The notes below the pieces were generated by a model, which worked only from the letters and a program-made list of their open reading frames with translations, ran no database searches and had not been told where the DNA came from. Of a stretch of DNA of 40,187 nucleotides, positions 5,636-13,282 are shown piece by piece. The DNA comes from an uncultured Bacilli bacterium (GTDB taxonomy: Bacteria > Bacillota_I > Bacilli_A > RF39 > UBA660), in assembly GCA_934096105.1 (NCBI GenBank), contig CAKOLH010000009.1, positions 1 through 40,187 on the forward strand, in the 5' to 3' direction. The position numbers were made by a program, and so were the translations under genes. How positions within the stretch are numbered: the first letter of the stretch is position 1; the number at the start of each line of letters is the position of its first letter.

Positions 5636-7071
5636 TGACTAATAAATGTATTGATGAAATAAGAGAGGCTTTAGATACTGGTAAGACCACTAGTGAGAAG
5701 TTATTTAATGAGGCTAGAGATAAGGCTATTAAGTATCAAGATGAATATAATAGTTTTGTTACTATCTTAGATAAGAAAGAAGAATTAGATAGTGATAGTG
5801 TTATTAGAGGTATTCCTTATGCTTTAAAAGATAATATTTCTACGAAAGGAATATTAACTACAGCATCTTCAAATATACTTAAAGATTATATTCCTTTATA
5901 TGATGCAACGGTATATAGAAAATTAAAGGAGGCTGGAGCAGTGCTTGTGGGTAAAACAGTACTTGATGAACTTGCAATGGGTGGTACTGGTACTACTGGA
6001 CACACTGGTATTGTTAGAAATCCTTGGGATAAAATGAGAATGATTGGTGGTAGTTCTGCGGGTAGTGCCGCTGCGGTAGCACTTGGTATTGTACCTTTTG
6101 CTATTGGTAGTGATACTGGGGACTCTATTAGAAAGCCTGCGGCATATGGTGGTGTAGTAGGATATAAACCTACTTATGGTAGAGTATCTAGGTATGGACT
6201 ATTTGCTTTTGCTTCTAGTTTAGATCATGTTGGAGTATTTGCTAGAAGTGTTAAAGATGCTGCTTATGTTATGGATATTATTAAAGGTCATGATGATAAA
6301 GATATGACTAGTTTACCTGATGAAGATGTCAACTATGTAAATAATTTGTCAAATAATGTCAAAGGAAAGAAAATGTTTTACATAAAGGAAGCATTAGAGA
6401 TAAATAGTGGTAATGAAAACTTAAAAAAAATAATAGAAAGTTTTTATAAGACTATAGATAAGTGCAGAGAACTTGGTATAGAAGTAGAGGGAGTAAGTTT
6501 TAGAAAAGATTTACTTGAGGCTATTTATCCTGCTTATAATGTTATATCTTGTGCTGAAGCAACCTCTAATAACTCAAATTTAACTGGTATTCCATTTGGT
6601 AATAGAATAGATGGTAATAATATTAATGATATTATGATGAATACTAGAACTGAAGGATTTTCGGAACTTATCAAGAGAAGATTTGTTATAGGTAGTTATG
6701 TTCTTCAGAAAGAGAATCAAGATAAGTTATTTTTGAATGCAGGCAGAGTAAGAAGAATGATTGTAGATAGAGTGAACGAACTATTTAAAGATTATGATGC
6801 ACTTATTATGCCAAGTGCTCCTGATATTGCACCGCTATTTAATGAGGCAAGTGATAAGTTATCAGATGAGTATTTAATACTTGGTAATCATTTAGTTATT
6901 GGTAACTTTGGAGGATTCCCTAGTATATCTATTCCTAGTGGTTTTGTTAATAATATGCCTATTAGTGTTAATATTACTGGTAGAGCAAAAGAAGATAGTT
7001 TAGTACTTAACCTTGCTAATAAATTAGAAGAAGTACTTGGATGTAAAGGAATGGTGGCTAAAGATGAGTAA
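5635..7071 (+). CDS. gatA: Asp-tRNA(Asn)/Glu-tRNA(Gln) amidotransferase subunit A
   Basis: Amidase subunit (478 residues) that releases ammonia from glutamine for transfer to the mischarged tRNA held by GatB. The amidase signature is present: YALKDNIST (Lys65), MIGGSSAGSAAAVA (Ser140) and GSDTGDSIRKPAA (Ser164). The 75- and 24-residue spacings equal those of the known Lys-Ser-Ser triad in S. aureus GatA. The residue just before the nucleophile is Asp163 where most GatA proteins have Gly. It starts inside the gatC stop codon and its last codons overlap gatB by 8 bases. Length is normal and the frame intact. Confidence 0.96.
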   Translation: MTNKCIDEIREALDTGKTTSEKLFNEARDKAIKYQDEYNSFVTILDKKEELDSDSVIRGIPYALKDNISTKGILTTASSNILKDYIPLYDATVYRKLKEAGAVLVGKTVLDELAMGGTGTTGHTGIVRNPWDKMRMIGGSSAGSAAAVALGIVPFAIGSDTGDSIRKPAAYGGVVGYKPTYGRVSRYGLFAFASSLDHVGVFARSVKDAAYVMDIIKGHDDKDMTSLPDEDVNYVNNLSNNVKGKKMFYIKEALEINSGNENLKKIIESFYKTIDKCRELGIEVEGVSFRKDLLEAIYPAYNVISCAEATSNNSNLTGIPFGNRIDGNNINDIMMNTRTEGFSELIKRRFVIGSYVLQKENQDKLFLNAGRVRRMIVDRVNELFKDYDALIMPSAPDIAPLFNEASDKLSDEYLILGNHLVIGNFGGFPSISIPSGFVNNMPISVNITGRAKEDSLVLNLANKLEEVLGCKGMVAKDE

Positions 7072-8485
7072 ATATATTCCTGTTATTGGACTTGAAGTCC
7101 ACTGCGAACTAAAAAGTAATAGTAAAAATTTTAGTTCTAGTAAAAATGGTGATGGTGATGTTAATACTAATTTATCAGTAGTGGATATTGGATATCCTGG
7201 TATACTTCCAGTAGTTAATAAAGAAGCAGTTAGAAAGAGTATTATGGTAGCTTTAGCATTAAACTGCAAGATACCAGAATATTTAACTTTTGATAGAAAG
7301 AATTATTATTATCCGGATTTACCAAAAGGATATCAGATTACTCAGTTTGGTAATCCGATAGGTACTAAAGGTTATGTAATGATTAATGTTGATGGAGTAG
7401 AAAAAAAGATTACTATTCAAGATACACATTTAGAAGAAGATACCGCTAATATGGATCACTTAAGTACTTATTCTTTAATTGACTATAATAGAGCAGGAGT
7501 ACCTCTTTTAGAGACCGTTACTGATCCTTGTATTGGATCTGCTAAAGAGGCTATAGCTTATCTTGAAACACTTAGAAATATGTTTTTATATCTAGATGTT
7601 AGTGATGCGAGAGCAGATCTTGGTCAAATAAGAGTGGATGTTAATGTATCTTTAATGAAAGAAGGAGATACTAAACTTGGCACAAGAGTAGAAATGAAGA
7701 ATATTAACTCTTTTACTACTGTTAAAGAAGCTATTGAAGTTGAAATTAAAAGACAGACTGAAATACTTGAAGCAGGCGGAGTAATTGAGCAAGAAACAAG
7801 AAGATATGATGAAATAAATAAAACAACAGTATTTATGAGAGGTAAAGTAGATGCAATAGATTATAAGTATTATACTGAGCCTAATATACCTCCGATTAAA
7901 CTAAGAGAAGAATATATTAATAGTATTAAGAAAGATATGCCGGTACTTGAATATGAAAGAAAGAAAAAATATATAGATGAATATGGTATTGGTAATGTTG
8001 ATGCAGGTACTTTAACTAAAGATAGAAAATTATCTGACTATTTTGAAAGTATTATTAGTCATGGCTCTAATCCTAAAGATACTGCTAATATTGTAGTAGG
8101 ATTCTTATTAGGATATTTAAATAAAAACTTTAAGACTATAAATGATATAGATATTGATACAAAGGATTTTAGTGAAGTTATTAAAATGATGAGTGATGGT
8201 AAAATATCTAATAAACAAGTAAAGGATATATTTACTAAAGCACTAGATGAGAATAAGAATGTTCTTGATATTGCAAAGAGTGAAGGTACACAAATTAGCG
8301 ATAAAGAAGAAATAAGAAAGATTATTAATGAAGTATTTAATGAAAATCCTAATATTGTTAATGATTATAAAAATGGTAAAAATGTTACAGGATTTATCAT
8401 GGGCCTTATTATGAAGAAAACTTCTGGTAAAGTAAATCCTAGTATTACAAATATGGTATTAAGAGAAGAACTAGAAAAATTATAG
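7064..8485 (+). CDS. gatB: Asp-tRNA(Asn)/Glu-tRNA(Gln) amidotransferase subunit B
   Basis: Kinase/tRNA-binding subunit (473 residues) that phosphorylates the Asp or Glu on the tRNA before amidation. Seen: IPVIGLEVHCELKSNSKNFS at the N-terminus, RKNYYYPDLPKGYQITQ, EEDTANMDH, NRAGVPLLETVTDP, DVNVSL and RVEMKNINSF, then the helical tail (YqeY-like domain) ending in VNPSITNMVLREEL. The start at 7064 (MSKYIPVI) is supported by the GGAATGGTGG stretch upstream; the longer frame from 7037 is rejected. It overlaps the end of gatA and closes the operon before a terminator. Confidence 0.96.
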   Translation: MSKYIPVIGLEVHCELKSNSKNFSSSKNGDGDVNTNLSVVDIGYPGILPVVNKEAVRKSIMVALALNCKIPEYLTFDRKNYYYPDLPKGYQITQFGNPIGTKGYVMINVDGVEKKITIQDTHLEEDTANMDHLSTYSLIDYNRAGVPLLETVTDPCIGSAKEAIAYLETLRNMFLYLDVSDARADLGQIRVDVNVSLMKEGDTKLGTRVEMKNINSFTTVKEAIEVEIKRQTEILEAGGVIEQETRRYDEINKTTVFMRGKVDAIDYKYYTEPNIPPIKLREEYINSIKKDMPVLEYERKKKYIDEYGIGNVDAGTLTKDRKLSDYFESIISHGSNPKDTANIVVGFLLGYLNKNFKTINDIDIDTKDFSEVIKMMSDGKISNKQVKDIFTKALDENKNVLDIAKSEGTQISDKEEIRKIINEVFNENPNIVNDYKNGKNVTGFIMGLIMKKTSGKVNPSITNMVLREELEKL

Positions 8486-8494
8486 TTCTTTTTT
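8467..8494 (+). terminator. gatCAB terminator
   Basis: AGAACTA (8467-8473) pairs with TAGTTCT (8483-8489) and is followed by six Ts. The gatB stop codon is part of the stem. Confidence 0.75.
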
Positions 8495-8550
8495 AAATGT
8501 TATGATATAATGTATATGTATTCAATTTTATGGGAAGGCGATGAACTATT

Positions 8551-9486
8551 GTGAATGTTGATGAATTAAAAGAACTTCAATCAAAAATAATTAAAAAGAA
8601 TAAAACTTGTAATTTAATTAGTATTATTAGTTTGATAGTTCTTTTATTAGTAACACTTTTTATCTTTTTAGAAAAAGAGCTTGATTTAAAGTTTATTTTA
8701 TTTGGATTACTTTTTGAATTAATATTTGGATTAGTTATTTCTGTAATAATTAAGGCTATAGTTAATGGTAGAGATATCTCAAGGTTTAATAAGGAATATA
8801 AAAGTGTTTTCGTTTTAAGTGCATTAAAGAATAATTTTGAAAATTTGACATATGATTTTGAAGACGGCTTTTCTGAAGAGCAAATAAGGAAGACTAGAAT
8901 GTTTGATACGGGTGATAGGTTTACCTCAAATGACTATATTTCTGGAAGCTATAAAAATATTAAATTTGAGCAGGCTGATGTTCATATCGAGGAAAGATAT
9001 GAAGATACTGATAAAGATGGTAATAAAAAGGTTAGATGGGAAACTGTTTTTGAAGGCAGAATAATGATATTTGATTTTAATAAGAATTTTATGGCTAATA
9101 TGCTAACCATTAGTTCTAGGTTTCCAATGAATGCCTTATTAAGAAATGGTAAACTCTCTAGGGTAAAGATGGAAGATACTGAATTTAATAAACAATTTAG
9201 TGTCTACTCTGACTTAGAACATGATGCTTTTTACATCTTAACACCACATTTTATGGAAAGAATGAAAAAGATATATAGTGAATTAAAGTGTGGAATTATG
9301 TTTGGTTTTTTGGATAATAAGTTATATGTTGCTGTTGATAATAGGGAAGATTCTTTTGAATATGATGTTTTAAAACCAATAGATGAAAAACAAATAAACA
9401 ATAATATTGTTAGAGATATAAAGCTAATTACTGATTTTGTAAATGAGCTAAATTTAGATAATGATTTGTTTAAGAAGGAGGTGTAG
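8551..9486 (+). CDS. DUF3137 membrane protein, LemA partner
   Basis: 311 residues. Two transmembrane segments lie near the N-terminus (about 22-42 and 47-68), followed by a long cytoplasmic or peripheral domain with the DUF3137 pattern: FDTGDRFTSNDYISGSYKNI, ADVHIEERYEDTD, VFEGRIMIFDFNKNF, SVYSDLEHDAFYILTP, KLYVAVDN and FEYDVLKPIDE. Genes of this family are often next to lemA; their function is unknown, with envelope-related roles suspected. The start is the GTG at 8551; AAGGCGATG lies somewhat far upstream, and the nearby ATGs are out of frame. A -10 TATAAT is at 8506-8511. One base separates its stop from the lemA ATG. Confidence 0.82.
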   Translation: MNVDELKELQSKIIKKNKTCNLISIISLIVLLLVTLFIFLEKELDLKFILFGLLFELIFGLVISVIIKAIVNGRDISRFNKEYKSVFVLSALKNNFENLTYDFEDGFSEEQIRKTRMFDTGDRFTSNDYISGSYKNIKFEQADVHIEERYEDTDKDGNKKVRWETVFEGRIMIFDFNKNFMANMLTISSRFPMNALLRNGKLSRVKMEDTEFNKQFSVYSDLEHDAFYILTPHFMERMKKIYSELKCGIMFGFLDNKLYVAVDNREDSFEYDVLKPIDEKQINNNIVRDIKLITDFVNELNLDNDLFKKEV

Positions 9487-9487
9487 T

Positions 9488-10027
9488 ATGGAACTGTTAT
9501 ATATTGCTATTGCAGTTATTGTTATTTTAGTTATTTGTTATATTTGTATTTTAAATAAATTAAATAAAGCTAGTATTAAGGTAGATGAAGCACTCTCTGG
9601 CATTGATGTGGCTTTAACTAAAAGACATGATGTGATAGAAAGTATGGTAGAGGTTGTTAAGGGATATGCTAAGCATGAAAAAGAAGTTATGTTTACCGCT
9701 ATCGAGATTCGTAAGAATATGCCATTATCCGAAAAAATTAAGGTTAATAAAGTTATGGATAAAAATTTAAATAATGTTAATATCGCAGTAGAAAAATATC
9801 CTGAACTTAAAGCTAGTGAAAACTTTAAAGAACTACAAAAAACAATAGCTGATGCTGAAGAACATTTGCAGGCTTCAAGAAGATGTTATAATGCTAATGT
9901 TTCTGCCTACAATCAACTAGTACTATCTTTCCCTACAAGTATTGTAGCAAAAGCAAAGAAAATGAGAGAAAAAGAATTTTTTGAAGCAGAAGAAAATAAA
10001 AAGGATAATATACAAATAAAATTGTGA
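9488..10027 (+). CDS. lemA: LemA family protein
   Basis: Membrane-anchored helical protein of 179 residues. An N-terminal transmembrane segment (about 3-21) is followed by a coiled, all-alpha outer domain. The family core is clear: KASIKVDEALSGIDVALTKR, then HDVIESMVEVVKGYAKHEKE, and later LQKTIADAEEHLQASRRCYN and NQLVLSFPTSIVAK. LemA function is unsettled. The start at 9488 has AGGAGGTG 5 bases upstream, inside the end of the previous gene; the frame extension to 9461 is rejected. It forms a two-gene operon with the DUF3137 gene. The stop is TGA, which supports the standard code. Confidence 0.92.
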   Translation: MELLYIAIAVIVILVICYICILNKLNKASIKVDEALSGIDVALTKRHDVIESMVEVVKGYAKHEKEVMFTAIEIRKNMPLSEKIKVNKVMDKNLNNVNIAVEKYPELKASENFKELQKTIADAEEHLQASRRCYNANVSAYNQLVLSFPTSIVAKAKKMREKEFFEAEENKKDNIQIKL

Positions 10028-10048
10028 TTAATTAGTTAATCCTTTTTT
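10026..10048 (+). terminator. lemA terminator
   Basis: GATTAA (10026-10031) pairs with TTAATC (10036-10041) around TTAG, then C and six Ts. The stem is weak, but outer A-rich/T-rich flanks extend it. Confidence 0.6.
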
Positions 10049-10105
10049 ATTTATGAATAAATTATTAAAAAATGTAAAAAATAATAAAAAATGTTAAAAA
10101 AACAC

Positions 10106-10134
10106 TTGATTAGTTTAAAAAAATGTTATATACT
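10106..10134 (+). promoter_or_regulatory. tRNA-Asn promoter
   Basis: TTGATT (10106-10111), a 17-base spacer, and TATACT (10129-10134), about 21 bases before the mature tRNA start. Confidence 0.7.
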
Positions 10135-10155
10135 TAAGAAGTCAAGTGAACAAGT

Positions 10156-10231
10156 GGCCAATTAGCTCAGTTGGTAGAGCACTCGGCTGTTAACCGATAG
10201 GTCGTAGGTTCGAGCCCTACATTGGCCGCCA
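10156..10231 (+). tRNA. tRNA-Asn (anticodon GTT)
   Basis: 76 bases with an encoded CCA end. Acceptor stem GGCCAAT (10156-10162) pairs with ATTGGCC (10221-10227), and the discriminator is G. The D arm is GCTC/GAGC, the anticodon loop CTGTTAA gives GTT, and the T arm carries GGTTCGAGCC. Position 27-43 is a C-U mismatch; the other four anticodon-stem pairs are intact. It is a single-gene unit with its own promoter and terminator. GatCAB, encoded nearby, could supply Asn-tRNA by amidation. Confidence 0.97.
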
Positions 10232-10241
10232 TTTGAATATT

Positions 10242-10270
10242 AAGAATCTATTATTTATAGATTCTTTTTT
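10242..10270 (+). terminator. tRNA-Asn terminator
   Basis: AAGAATCTA (10242-10250) pairs with TAGATTCTT (10258-10266), a 9-bp stem with a TTATTTA loop. The T-run continues to 10270. Confidence 0.85.
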
Positions 10271-10346
10271 AATTTTATATACGACCTATCTTAGATTATT
10301 CTTTTATAATTAGAAGGTTATAGATATATAGATTATATAATGTTTT

Positions 10347-10400
10347 AGTTTTGAGATTATAAGCTCAAAACTATTTGAAAAGACAAAATGGCTTTTCAAA
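10347..10400. repeat. twin abutting hairpin element, copy 2
   Basis: Hairpin A has 9-base arms 10347-10355 and 10364-10372 (AGTTTTGAG/CTCAAAACT), loop ATTATAAG. Hairpin B has 9-base arms 10374-10382 and 10392-10400 (TTTGAAAAG/CTTTTCAAA), loop ACAAAATGG. One base separates them. No T-run follows. The element lies between the tRNA terminator and the secE promoter, with the same architecture as the pair at 2155. Confidence 0.7.
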
Positions 10401-10431
10401 GCAAAATAATAATAAAACTTCAATAAAGATG

Positions 10432-10461
10432 TTGACAAATAAGTATTTATTGTGGTATATT
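10432..10461 (+). promoter_or_regulatory. secE-nusG promoter
   Basis: A perfect -35 TTGACA (10432-10437), an 18-base spacer, and TATATT (10456-10461). The leader is about 45-50 bases. No rpmG (L33) gene precedes secE here, unlike in many Firmicutes. Confidence 0.75.
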
Positions 10462-10514
10462 TATGTCAACCGAAAGGTGTTTTTATTTTAATCAAATATT
10501 GGGAGGATTTTGAT

Positions 10515-10682
10515 ATGATAGAATATTTTAAAGGTGTAAAAAAAGAAATATCTAGAATTAGATGGACAAGTAAAAAAGAACTTGTTAAATACTCTGTATC
10601 AACAGTAGCATTTATGATCTTTTTTGGAGTATTTTTTTATGCTATTGATTTACTAGTAGCATTACTAAGGAGTAAGATATAA
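10515..10682 (+). CDS. secE: preprotein translocase subunit SecE
   Basis: Essential small subunit of the SecYEG channel that clamps SecY in the plasma membrane. At 55 residues it is the short, single-span form usual in Gram-positive bacteria. EYFKGVKKEISRIRWTSKKEL is the conserved amphipathic region with the W-x-S/K motif, followed by one transmembrane helix (about 29-50). The ATG at 10515 has GGGAGG 10 bases upstream; the longer frame from 10452 overlaps the promoter and is rejected. The stop and the nusG start share TAATG. Confidence 0.92.
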   Translation: MIEYFKGVKKEISRIRWTSKKELVKYSVSTVAFMIFFGVFFYAIDLLVALLRSKI

Positions 10683-11215
10683 TGAAAAAAGAGTGGTATG
10701 TAGTAAATACTGTAAGTGGTTACGAGTATAAAGTAAAAGAAAAACTAGAAATGAGAATTAACTCTATGGATTTACATGAAAATATATTCAGAGTTATTGT
10801 TCCAGAACAAAAAGAAATAGAATATAAAAATGGAGTTAAAAAAGAAAAAGTTAAAAAGATGTTTCCTGGATATGTACTAGTTGAAATGGTTATGTCTGAT
10901 GAAGCATGGTATATTGTCAGAAACACTGCTGGTGTTACTGGATTTATAGGATCTTCTGGTAAAGGTGCTAAGCCTATTCCTCTACTTCCTCAAGAGGTTG
11001 ATAAAATACTTAATAGTATGGGTATGAGTAGAGTAGATGTTAGTAAAGACCTTAAAGAAGGTGCTAAAGTTAAGATTATTGCAGGTCCATTTAAAGATAT
11101 GACCGCTAGAATAGATACTGTTGATTTAAAAGAACAAAAGTTAAATGTTTTAGTAGATTTATTTGGACAAGAGACTTCTGTTGAAGTTGATATGCAAGAA
11201 GTTGAAACTATATAA
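10682..11215 (+). CDS. nusG: transcription termination/antitermination protein NusG
   Basis: RNA polymerase-associated elongation factor of 177 residues that links transcription to translation or Rho. The NGN domain occupies about 1-115 (EWYVVNTVSGYEYKVKEKL, KKMFPGYVLVEMVMSDEAWY, VRNTAGVTGFIG). The KOW domain is about 125-177 (LKEGAKVKIIAGPFKDMTAR, VLVDLFGQETSVEVDMQEVE). It starts inside the secE stop codon. Length and motifs are standard and nothing is odd. Confidence 0.96.
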   Translation: MKKEWYVVNTVSGYEYKVKEKLEMRINSMDLHENIFRVIVPEQKEIEYKNGVKKEKVKKMFPGYVLVEMVMSDEAWYIVRNTAGVTGFIGSSGKGAKPIPLLPQEVDKILNSMGMSRVDVSKDLKEGAKVKIIAGPFKDMTARIDTVDLKEQKLNVLVDLFGQETSVEVDMQEVETI

Positions 11216-11269
11216 TTAGAATAAAAACACTATATAATAGAAAAAAATAGCAATTTAGATAAAAAATAG

Positions 11270-11298
11270 TTGAAAACTTTAAAAAAGTGTGCTATCAT
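11270..11298 (+). promoter_or_regulatory. rplK-rplA promoter
   Basis: TTGAAA (11270-11275), 17 bases, TATCAT (11293-11298). Transcription would begin just before the folded leader at 11305. No terminator was seen after nusG, so read-through from secE-nusG is also possible. Confidence 0.65.
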
Positions 11299-11304
11299 TA
11301 CTTC

Positions 11305-11362
11305 TGCGAGGCATATTATTATGTTAGTAAGTGGAAGGCGGACGCTGATAGGACCACACGCG
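11305..11362 (+). promoter_or_regulatory. putative ribosomal protein L1-binding leader, upstream of rplK
   Basis: Structured 5' leader. The outer arm TGCG (11305-11308) can face the CGCG end (11359-11362), a small CATA/TATG hairpin (11312-11323) sits inside, and the core GTGGAAGG (11331-11338) closes with CCAC (11354-11357). The core resembles the L1 site of 23S rRNA (GUGGGAGG ... CCAC). L1 commonly represses its own L11-L1 operon by such mimicry. The assignment is by eye. Confidence 0.5.
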
Positions 11363-11391
11363 AAAATAAAATTTAATAGGAGGTGTTTTTC

Positions 11392-11811
11392 GTGGCTAAA
11401 GAAGTTACTAAGAAAATAACATTACAAATTCCAGCAGGAAAAGCAACACCAGCTCCTCCAGTAGGAACTGTACTTGGACCTGCAGGTATCAATCTACAAG
11501 AGTTTTGTACTAAATTCAATGATTCAACTAGAGATAAAATGGGAGATATCGTTCCAGTAGTTATCACAATTTATGATGATAGAAGTTTTGATTTTGTACT
11601 TAAGACTCCACCTGCTGCTTTCTTATTAAAGAAGGTTGCTGGTATTAAATCTGGCTCTAGTAAGGGCGAAGTAGTTGCAACTATATCTAAGGATCAACTT
11701 AGACAAATTGCAGAAACTAAATTACCTGATTTAAATGCTTATACAGTAGAAGAAGCTATGAAGATAGTTGAAGGTACTGCTAGAAACATGGGAATCAAAA
11801 TCGCAGAATAA
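11392..11811 (+). CDS. rplK: 50S ribosomal protein L11
   Basis: Binds 23S rRNA at the GTPase-associated centre. 139 residues. The N-terminal domain carries ITLQIPAGKATPAPPVGTVL and GPAGINLQEFCTKFN; the C-terminal domain carries FVLKTPPAAFLLKK, then LRQIAETKLPDLNAY and ARNMGIKI. The start is the GTG at 11392, 6 bases after AGGAGGTG; the earlier in-frame GTG (11383) lies inside the ribosome binding site. First gene of the L11-L1 operon, preceded by an L1-type leader and followed 87 bases later by rplA. Confidence 0.97.
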   Translation: MAKEVTKKITLQIPAGKATPAPPVGTVLGPAGINLQEFCTKFNDSTRDKMGDIVPVVITIYDDRSFDFVLKTPPAAFLLKKVAGIKSGSSKGEVVATISKDQLRQIAETKLPDLNAYTVEEAMKIVEGTARNMGIKIAE

Positions 11812-11832
11812 TAAAAATAATTAATATGTCAT

Positions 11833-11883
11833 ATAGGTTTATACCTATGTGGAAGGATGCATATTAGTCCGCAAATACCACAT
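11833..11883 (+). promoter_or_regulatory. putative L1-binding site upstream of rplA
   Basis: A hairpin ATAGGT/ACCTAT (11833-11848) abuts the core, in which ATGTGG (11847-11852) pairs with CCACAT (11878-11883). Its interior reads AAGGATGC ... AGTCC ... AAATA. The 5' GTGGAAGG and 3' AAATACCAC edges match the L1-binding helix of 23S rRNA (GUGGGAGG ... AAAUACCAC) closely. It lies directly before the rplA ribosome binding site (GGAGGG), ideal for feedback repression by L1. Confidence 0.6.
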
Positions 11884-11898
11884 AAGGAGGGAAGAAAA

Positions 11899-12594
11899 AT
11901 GAAAAGAAGTAAGAGATATGTTGCTAACTTAGAAAAACTTGATAAGAATAAAGCATATTCAGTAGAAGAGGCTGTTAAATTAGTTAAAGAAACTTCTAAT
12001 TCTAAGTTTGATGGTACTGTAGAAGTAGCTATGAACTTAAACTTAGATACTAAAAAGAACGATCAACAATTAAGAGGAGCAGTTGTTCTACCAAATGGTA
12101 CTGGTAAAAGTAAGAGAATTTTAGTTCTTGCTAAAGGTGATCAAGCTAAAGCTGCTAAAGAAGCTGGAGCTGACTTTGTAGGAGACGTTGATATGATTCA
12201 AAAGATCGAAAAAGAATCTTGGTTTGATTATGATGTAATCATTGCTACTCCTGAAATGATGCCACTTTTAGGTAAAATTGGTAAATTACTTGGACCTAAA
12301 GGTTTAATGCCAAACCCTAAGACTGGTACTGTTACTACTGATACTGCTAAAGCAATTGAAGAAACTAAAAAAGGTAAAGTTAACTACAGAACTGATAGTT
12401 TCGGAAATGTTCATGGCATTATTGGTAAAGCAAGTTTTGATGATGCTAAATTAGCAGAAAATCTTAAAGCTTTTGTTGAAGCAATAATGAAAGTTAAACC
12501 TTCAACAGTAAAAGGTGCTTATGTTAAGAATATTAGTATTTCTTCAACAATGGGACCTGGTGTTAAAATTGATTTAAATTCATTTGACAAATAA
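11899..12594 (+). CDS. rplA: 50S ribosomal protein L1
   Basis: Primary 23S rRNA-binding protein of the L1 stalk (231 residues) and, by family knowledge, translational repressor of its own operon. Seen: KRYVANLEKLDKNKAYSVEE, FDGTVEVAMNLNLDTKKNDQ, LRGAVVLPNGTGKSKRI, MPLLGKIGKLLGPKGLMPNP, KTGTVT, KKGKVNYRTDSFGNVH and the end motif ISSTMGPGVKID. The ATG at 11899 has GGAGGG 9 bases upstream; the in-frame ATG at 11857 lies inside the leader. Its last codons double as the -35 of the promoter for rplJ-rplL. Confidence 0.97.
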   Translation: MKRSKRYVANLEKLDKNKAYSVEEAVKLVKETSNSKFDGTVEVAMNLNLDTKKNDQQLRGAVVLPNGTGKSKRILVLAKGDQAKAAKEAGADFVGDVDMIQKIEKESWFDYDVIIATPEMMPLLGKIGKLLGPKGLMPNPKTGTVTTDTAKAIEETKKGKVNYRTDSFGNVHGIIGKASFDDAKLAENLKAFVEAIMKVKPSTVKGAYVKNISISSTMGPGVKIDLNSFDK

Positions 12595-12612
12595 TTTTAT
12601 TTAATATATAAT
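12584..12612 (+). promoter_or_regulatory. rplJ-rplL promoter overlapping the end of rplA
   Basis: A consensus promoter: TTGACA (12584-12589), 17 bases, TATAAT (12607-12612). The -35 is read through as the last sense codons of rplA. It lets L10-L7/L12 be made independently of L11-L1. Confidence 0.8.
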
Positions 12613-12630
12613 AATGTTGTTTGAGAAATA

Positions 12631-12736
12631 TTATGCCAAAGACAGTAAGGGCGTTAAGCTTGAAAATCTTACCGAGGAATAAAAAAATAACAAGTCTTTT
12701 ATCCCTCGCAAGTAGAGGGATTTTATTATGGCATAG
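12631..12736 (+). promoter_or_regulatory. L10 leader (ribosomal protein L10 autoregulatory RNA)
   Basis: The closing helix TATGCC (12632-12637) pairs with GGCATA (12730-12735). Inside are the conserved AAAGACAGTAAGG ... CTTACCGAGG segment (GTAAG with CTTAC) and a strong hairpin ATCCCTC/GAGGGAT (12701-12721) running into TTTTATT, which may act as a weak attenuator. This matches the Firmicutes L10 leader to which the L10-(L7/L12)4 complex binds to limit rplJ-rplL expression. Confidence 0.8.
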
Positions 12737-12751
12737 GAAAGGAATGATACT

Positions 12752-13246
12752 ATGGCAAATGCAAAAATATTAGAGAAGAAGTCTTTAGTTGTAGATGAAA
12801 TCAAAGGTAAATTTGAAAATGCTAAATCAGTAGTAGTATTTGATCCAAGAGGATTAAATGTTGCTGAAGTAACTGAACTAAGAAAAGCTCTAAGAGAATC
12901 AGGTTCTGATTATAAAGTATATAAAAATACTTTAGCTAAAAGAGCTGCTGATAGTTTAGATATTAAATTAGATGAGTATTTAGAAGGACCTTCTGCAATA
13001 AGCTTTTCTAGTGATGAACTTGCTCCTGTTAAAATCATTAGTGATTTTGCTAAGAAGCATTCAGCACTTGAATTAAAAGCAGGTATCGTTGAAGGAAAGG
13101 TTGTAGCTGCTGATGAATTATCTGTATATGCTGCTATTCCATCAAGAGAAGGATTACTTACAATGCTTGCTGCAGGACTTATGGGTACTGTTAAAGACTT
13201 ATCAATATGTTTAGATTTATATGCTAAACAAAAAGAAGAAAATTAA
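12752..13246 (+). CDS. rplJ: 50S ribosomal protein L10
   Basis: Base of the ribosomal L7/L12 stalk, 164 residues. The N-terminal rRNA-binding domain reads KSLVVDEIKGKFENAKSVVV, FDPRGLNVAEVTELRKALRE and YKVYKNTLAKRAA. It is followed by LEGPSAISFSSDELAPVKI and a C-terminal helix (VKDLSICLDLYAKQKEEN) that holds L7/L12 dimers. Ribosome binding site AGGAAAGG lies about 10 bases before the ATG. It sits under the L10 leader and is followed 36 bases later by rplL. Normal length. Confidence 0.96.
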   Translation: MANAKILEKKSLVVDEIKGKFENAKSVVVFDPRGLNVAEVTELRKALRESGSDYKVYKNTLAKRAADSLDIKLDEYLEGPSAISFSSDELAPVKIISDFAKKHSALELKAGIVEGKVVAADELSVYAAIPSREGLLTMLAAGLMGTVKDLSICLDLYAKQKEEN

Positions 13247-13282
13247 TTAAAAAATAAATTATAGGAAAGGAAGGAAAATATA

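Noticed and set aside
10270..10514. rpmG (ribosomal protein L33) expected before secE
   Set aside because: No ORF with the L33 pattern exists in this gap; it holds the twin hairpins and the secE promoter.
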